A DNA stretch of 64,000 nt from Membranipora membranacea (taxonomy: Eukaryota > Bryozoa > Gymnolaemata > Cheilostomatida > Membraniporidae), in the NCBI GenBank assembly GCA_914767715.1, contig OU612067.1, positions 7,624,001 to 7,688,000 on the forward strand. Reading direction: 5' to 3'. The notes under the pieces were generated by a model. The model saw only the letters and a list, made by a program, of their open reading frames with translations. It was not told the origin of the DNA and did no database searches. Shown here piece after piece: positions 62,301 to 64,000 of this stretch. Position 1 is the first letter of the stretch, and every line of letters starts with the position of its first letter. A program made the translations under genes and the position numbers.

Positions 62301-64000
62301 CTATAAACAGAGAGCAATCCGGCGCAGTAATTGTAGCCTCACACAATATAACGCAACAATATCTCAGTAAGCCCCCTGATTTCAATCAACCAATTTTAAT
62401 CAACCAGGTAGTACCCAATGATTCGGTTAGGAGATTATTGATAAGAGTTTTACAGTTAGCACAAAAATAATGTCCAAATTCCAAAAATGGAAGCCAGCTT
62501 GACTTAAGATTGCTGATGTACTGATGTTTCGTTTATTCTATGATCTATTGCAGGCCACACTGGAGACTTTACCCTGCCCCAGATGTAGTGCTAGTGTACC
62601 TGCTGTACCAGGTATATGTGTCAACTGTGGAGAGAATGTCTTCCAGTGTCATAAGTGCAGGTAAGAACAATGCCTGACTTTCACTTGGGTTGTAACTATA
62701 TGAACAATGTCAAGTTTTTTCTGTTGAAATATGGTGAGGGTAGCTAACATAACATTAATTGTCTTGTAACATAGGCTGGTAGAACAACGCTTCTCATCTG
62801 AGAATGAGAATTATACCCAATCAAATAGTTTCATTAATTCAGAATTTCTAGTAGTTGGATTAATGGTAACAGTAAATTCATCCTAGCCCGCAGCCAAGGA
62901 GCCAATATTGAGCCTTTGTTGAACTTAACATTATCTATTTATCACGACAGATCGATAAACTATGATGAGAAGGATCCTTTCCTATGTAACACATGTGGAT
63001 TCTGTAAATATGCTAAGTTTGAGATGACCTTGACAGCCAGGTCATGTAGCGCTGTCGACCCGATAGAGACAGAAGAGGATAGGAATAAGGTGAGCTCTCC
63101 TGACAATAGCCTAGCTTGCCCACTCTTACCTTGTACAGGAGTGCGCTAAGTTGAGTATGTATATGTCTCTATGTTATATTCCTGTAAAGATTGCTGGAGA
63201 GCAGCTAATAAAAAGTTATTTACATTTACATTTTTACATTTACATGTGGGGATATATCATATTATTTAGATAATCACACTGTTTATGACCAAGATATGAA
63301 CCTCATCCCACCTTTTAAGAGAACATGCCTCCACATACATAATCTGATTGTTGTCTGTTAGAAAGGCATGAAGTTTATACATTATTTGGACAACATGCAA
63401 CATCAGGATGTTTAGTTAATTCCCATCATTACTGTATTCAGACACTGAGCTCAGTAAACTCGATGTTAGAGAAGGCAGATAAGACTTATAGTGAGATACA
63501 GAATACCAGATCTACTCTGGAGTCTCTTATCATGCAGCTATCAGGTACTGTAAATACCCCAATAGTATATCTATTTAATGTAACTGAATATTATATCCAT
63601 AAACATATAAATATATAAGTATTCTTATGTTTATGATCATATCTAATGTAGAAACCCCAGTGCGGTGGTATCCATTGTAAATTCCCCAATATTATTACTA
63701 CTGTAAAATCACACCTGACAAAAACGTTCACGCTCTAGTTCTGTCACAAACAATTCCCCATATAATTTCTCACATATTTTCATTAGCTGTCAAATTGTAC
63801 AAAGTTCAGGACACCCAGTCAGCAAATTCCCCACTCATCAGACAGTGCGCCATGTACTCGACTGTTCCCAATTTGAAGTTTGAGCACATACACCCTTTTG
63901 ACCTTGACACGCATTATACCTTGTGCGTTAAACAGGATGTAAATCCGGAGACGGAGTCAGCACTACCAGCAGTACAACTGTGGGAGGAAGTGCAGCTATA
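23911..64000 (+). CDS. UBR4: UBR4 (p600 / Pushover), giant UBR-box E3 ubiquitin ligase, 3' end outside window
   Basis: Seventy-one exons were traced from GT-AG signals and resemblance to animal UBR4. All join in consistent phase to about 3,699 codons. The start is taken at ATG 23911 because the following [10 protein letters not shown] resembles the start of animal UBR4. Animal UBR4 is about 5,200 residues, so roughly the last 1,500, including the C-terminal E3 module, lie beyond 64000. The family binds N-degrons and other substrates through the UBR box and builds ubiquitin chains for proteasomal and autophagic turnover in the cytosol. Decisive matches are the UBR box at 41820-42600, SYIEI.GR and [11 protein letters not shown] at 50970-51060, [10 protein letters not shown] at 54837, and the Cys-rich [13 protein letters not shown] region at 62951. 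No stop or frameshift was met in any exon. Exon coordinates are given in the part entries. Confidence 0.95.
29901..41035 (+). CDS. UBR4: UBR4 exons 13-32 (solenoid, residues ~589-1601)
   Basis: Exons: 29901-30022, 30346-30461, 30760-30889, 31554-31691, 32057-32144, 32507-32733, 33139-33229, 33700-33929, 34224-34381, 34713-34878, 35202-35358, 36024-36132, 36655-36844, 37147-37310, 37636-37768, 38170-38362, 39468-39640, 40039-40184, 40391-40527, 40864-41035. The sequence is continuous helical repeat. Points that match animal UBR4 include [11 protein letters not shown] (exon 22), [12 protein letters not shown] (exon 27), and [15 protein letters not shown] (exon 31). The intron at 30890-31553 holds a TTAA-ended MITE and 38363-39467 holds a long inverted-repeat element. 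The introns at 29318-29900 and 35359-36023 show only AT-rich sequence, and 36133-36654 has G-runs near its start. Confidence 0.85.
31145..31469. mobile_element. MITE with TTAA ends in UBR4 intron 15
   Basis: TTAAAGTGACAGTCCTA at the left is mirrored by AGGACTGTCACTTTAA at the right. TTAA lies at both outer ends (31145-31148 and 31466-31469), as expected for a piggyBac-type target duplication. There is no coding capacity. Confidence 0.75.
32758..32822. repeat. TTGATTA-type microsatellite
   Basis: ATTGATTATTGATTGTTGATT-like units repeat about eight times with variation, just after exon 18 of UBR4. Confidence 0.8.
36158..36205 (+). repeat. G-rich stretch in UBR4 intron 24
   Basis: Several G-runs, including one of 10 and one of 9, are separated by short spacers. 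They could form a G-quadruplex in DNA or pre-mRNA. Such runs are rare in this AT-rich window. Confidence 0.6.
38476..39193. mobile_element. Inverted-repeat element in UBR4 intron 28
   Basis: About 50-bp terminal inverted repeats begin AAGCTGCGTTTACATGTG and match with one mismatch. The inside is ~620 bp, non-coding, with a perfect palindrome CACTTGTGACAATGTCACAAGTG split around 38610-38632. It is a non-autonomous DNA element of unassigned superfamily. The target duplication is unclear (possibly TA-type). Confidence 0.75.
40567..40609. repeat. Perfect 18-bp hairpin in UBR4 intron 31
   Basis: The arms 40567-40584 and 40592-40609 are exact reverse complements (ACAGAGACTATAGATATA) around a 7-base loop. 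Confidence 0.85.
41622..42684 (+). CDS. UBR4: UBR4 exons 33-35: UBR box
   Basis: Exons: 41622-41840, 42162-42262, 42557-42684, about residues 1602-1751. After an acidic lead, the UBR zinc-finger runs from [10 protein letters not shown] to about HCKSL. It contains [28 protein letters not shown] and FFCDCGEKG, the Cys/His ladder that binds zinc in this family and makes the N-degron pocket. All expected Cys and His positions are present. The domain is split by two introns, one directly before YHC and one after AKH. Identity to vertebrate UBR4 is very high in this part, which fixes the gene's identity. Confidence 0.97.
41882..41951 (+). repeat. 35-bp tandem duplication in UBR4 intron 33
   Basis: Two near-identical units begin TCCGACACA.GTGA at 41882 and 41917. 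Confidence 0.75.
42993..48042 (+). CDS. UBR4: UBR4 exons 36-45 (linker and propeller-like region, residues ~1752-2273)
   Basis: Exons: 42993-43109, 43484-43648, 43996-44134, 44426-44529, 44926-45091, 45492-45631, 46274-46447, 46836-46993, 47379-47625, 47886-48042. Exons 36-37 encode a helical linker. From exon 38 ([21 protein letters not shown]) the sequence becomes a series of beta-type repeats: [64 protein letters not shown]. It ends with [11 protein letters not shown]. This fits the WD40/propeller-like part of UBR4. The intron at 45632-46273 contains a tRNA-derived SINE; 46448-46835 begins with a pure AT stretch. Confidence 0.9.
45843..46110 (+). mobile_element. tRNA-derived SINE in UBR4 intron 41
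   Basis: The head looks like a tRNA: A-box-like TAGTGTAGTGGTTAGG at about 45855-45870 and a B-box-like TTTGAACCC near 45903. It is followed by a body containing GGTGAGCTCTCC and a tail ending AATAAAGTGAATATTATT. The body recurs at 63087-63230. Confidence 0.75.
46462..46582. repeat. AT-only low-complexity stretch
   Basis: Nearly pure A/T with repeated TATACATAATTA-type units at the start of UBR4 intron 42. Confidence 0.8.
48068..48810. repeat. ~0.85-kb repeat, copy 1, in UBR4 intron 45
   Basis: It aligns with 48918-49676 throughout. Shared landmarks are GTGTTAGATTAACTGAT, ACGGTTGGCTGATCCGTACT, TGTCCAGGAT and TTCCACAAGAGGACAACTCC. Together the two copies make this the longest intron seen (48043-49927). 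No family is recognised. Short minus-strand frames in the two copies are not preserved between them. Confidence 0.8.
48918..49676. repeat. ~0.85-kb repeat, copy 2, in UBR4 intron 45
   Basis: This is the second, diverged head-to-tail copy. The intron tail after it (49677-49927) has a short GAGTTAGAGTTAGAGTTAGCTG repeat near 49760 and nothing else. Confidence 0.8.
49928..51648 (+). CDS. UBR4: UBR4 exons 46-49 (jelly-roll-like segment, residues ~2274-2487)
   Basis: Exons: 49928-50085, 50472-50572, 50970-51085, 51384-51648. Exon 48 uses an acceptor at AAAG just before 50970. The more obvious ACATAG nearby would break the frame and lose SYIEICGR. The stretch from [11 protein letters not shown] through SYIEICGR to [12 protein letters not shown] and [13 protein letters not shown] matches animal UBR4 and looks like a beta-sandwich of the discoidin/APC10 kind (inference from pattern). 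Exon 49 runs into a Ser/Thr-rich linker. Confidence 0.88.
51693..52077. mobile_element. MITE with TTAA ends in UBR4 intron 49
   Basis: TTAAAGGGCAACCAAGGTTT at the left is mirrored exactly by AAACCTTGGTTGCCCTTTAA at the right. TTAA occupies both ends, as in the element at 31145, but the inner sequence differs. Confidence 0.8.
52107..52255. repeat. ~30-bp inverted repeat pair in UBR4 intron 49
   Basis: The arms at 52107-52138 and 52225-52255 share ATAGTCAGGCAGTTACT and its complement, with a few mismatches, around an 86-bp centre. It is possibly a very small MITE. Confidence 0.65.
52423..57102 (+). CDS. UBR4: UBR4 exons 50-58 (helical part, UIM-like motif, acidic linker; residues ~2488-3026)
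   Basis: Exons: 52423-52627, 52954-53098, 53411-53646, 54095-54295, 54729-54872, 55249-55465, 55870-55971, 56424-56548, 56859-57102. Exon 53 has the conserved [14 protein letters not shown]. Exon 54 ends with [12 protein letters not shown], a good ubiquitin-interacting motif (acidic, then A-x-x-x-S). Exon 55 opens with a long Asp/Glu run and exon 56 is Thr/Ser/Asn-rich linker. Exons 57-58 return to helix ([17 protein letters not shown]). Introns at 53647-54094 and 54296-54728 show nothing notable; 55466-55869 and 55972-56423 hold an inverted repeat and a degenerate minisatellite. Confidence 0.87.
55500..55665. repeat. Imperfect inverted repeat in UBR4 intron 55
   Basis: GAACAAAGCGATCTCAAAATCGAG is mirrored by CTCGATTTTGAGATTGC plus GCTTTGTTC. 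The adjacent CAAAGCTTGCCAAGACA is also found inside MITE 1 and MITE 2, so this may be a related remnant. Confidence 0.55.
56220..56412 (+). repeat. Degenerate ATGTAT minisatellite in UBR4 intron 56
   Basis: Units such as CATGTATATG, TCATGCATATGT and GATGTATATGTTGATG repeat imperfectly over ~190 bp. They leave an accidental open frame rich in Val, His, Tyr and Asp. Confidence 0.8.
57403..60513 (+). CDS. UBR4: UBR4 exons 59-64 (helical part, residues ~3027-3422)
   Basis: Exons: 57403-57647, 57948-58100, 58409-58588, 59189-59417, 59755-59988, 60366-60513. Matches include [19 protein letters not shown] (exon 59), FIRRQVRK and [13 protein letters not shown] (exons 60-61), and [18 protein letters not shown] (exon 63). 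Exon 64 ends within NTNIY at the donor CAA|GTAAGT (60511-60516), the first of eleven tandem copies of that donor. The intron at 58589-59188 contains a tRNA-derived SINE. Confidence 0.88.
57822..57886. repeat. TATATACTTG / TA microsatellite
   Basis: TATATACTTG units run into a pure TATA tract in UBR4 intron 59. Confidence 0.8.
58850..58985 (+). mobile_element. tRNA-derived SINE, related to the one at 6742-6968
   Basis: GATCCAGGTTCCACTCCCGG (B-box-like GTTCCACTCC) is followed by CGCCTGCAATGGCGGGCAAG and two ACAAGGGTACTACCCC units. The gene 1 intron copy has the same order on the other strand. Confidence 0.6.
60492..60834 (+). repeat. 30-bp tandem array carrying eleven copies of the exon 64 splice donor
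   Basis: The unit GTACCACAGAATACTAATAT plus ATACAAGTAA repeats about 11.5 times, nearly without change. One unit has GTGAGT instead of GTAAGT (60694) and one has CTACTATATA (near 60751). The first unit overlaps the last codons of UBR4 exon 64 and its donor CAA|GTAAGT, so every unit carries a full donor. Use of any later donor would place an in-frame TAA into the mRNA (TAC AAG TAA). Confidence 0.95.
61020..64000 (+). CDS. UBR4: UBR4 exons 65-71 (Cys-rich zinc region, residues ~3423-3699, runs off window)
   Basis: Exons: 61020-61131, 61498-61667, 61977-62109, 62554-62660, 62951-63089, 63442-63544, 63936 to beyond 64000. Exon 65 has PCMTCNDPE; exons 66-67 form a beta-sandwich-like stretch ([27 protein letters not shown]). 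Exons 68-69 hold a Cys ladder, [21 protein letters not shown] and [10 protein letters not shown], likely several zinc sites, all conserved with vertebrate UBR4. Exon 70 is a helical segment. Exon 71 is Ser/Gly/Thr-rich and open to the window end. Introns 61132-61497 and 63545-63935 show nothing notable. Confidence 0.9.
63086..63230 (+). mobile_element. 5'-truncated SINE body at the exon 69 donor of UBR4
   Basis: From the donor AAG|GTGAGCTCTCC on, the sequence follows the body of the SINE at 45843-46110: AGCCTAGCTTGCCCA, CTTACCTTGT, AGTGCGCTAA, then an AATAAAAAG-type tail. The tRNA-like head is missing. Confidence 0.6.

Overview
The window is eukaryotic DNA from an invertebrate animal. It is AT-rich, its genes are cut by many short GT-AG introns, and its dominant gene is an animal-type UBR4. 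The compact intron-dense layout would suit a sponge or another early-branching animal, but that is a guess. All convincing genes lie on the + strand.

Positions 1-23,500 hold a locally duplicated, fast-changing family of an unrecognised gene. Gene 1 (2753-8624) and gene 2 (11246-20417) are paralogues with matching exons. Both are rich in Ser/Thr/Pro, carry a C-x2-C motif and a basic KKRR stretch, and end in an exon containing an IKQEP motif that resembles a sumoylation site. Two further copies of the last exon (715-1282 and 21926-22363) sit in blocks of a second type. Each of those blocks is followed by an RNase H1-N-terminal-like (viroplasmin) reading frame, broken at 1754-2198 and open at 23126-23467. 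Exon 2 of gene 1 has lost its splice donor and its last exon has an in-frame TGA, so gene 1 may be decaying. Gene 2 lacks two exons but is otherwise open.

Gene 2 intron 1 contains a complete Ty3/gypsy retrotransposon of Mag-like type (11513-16476). It has identical 220-bp LTRs, a 5-bp target duplication, a tRNA-Ser-like primer site and an unbroken 1404-codon gag-pol frame, so it inserted recently. Two related inverted-repeat elements (7199-7544 and 10437-10959) are present in one paralogue and absent from the other, so each has a natural empty site.

Positions 23,911-64,000 carry UBR4, the giant N-recognin E3 ubiquitin ligase. Seventy-one exons were traced, and all join in consistent reading phase to give about 3,699 codons from a plausible start Met to the window edge. 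They cover the N-terminal helical repeats, the UBR box (about residues 1660-1735), a propeller-like region, a jelly-roll-like segment, a ubiquitin-interacting motif, an acidic stretch and a Cys-rich zinc region. The C-terminal catalytic part lies beyond the window. Its introns hold MITE-like elements, tRNA-derived SINEs, a duplicated ~0.85-kb repeat and a 30-bp tandem array that copies the exon 64 splice donor eleven times.
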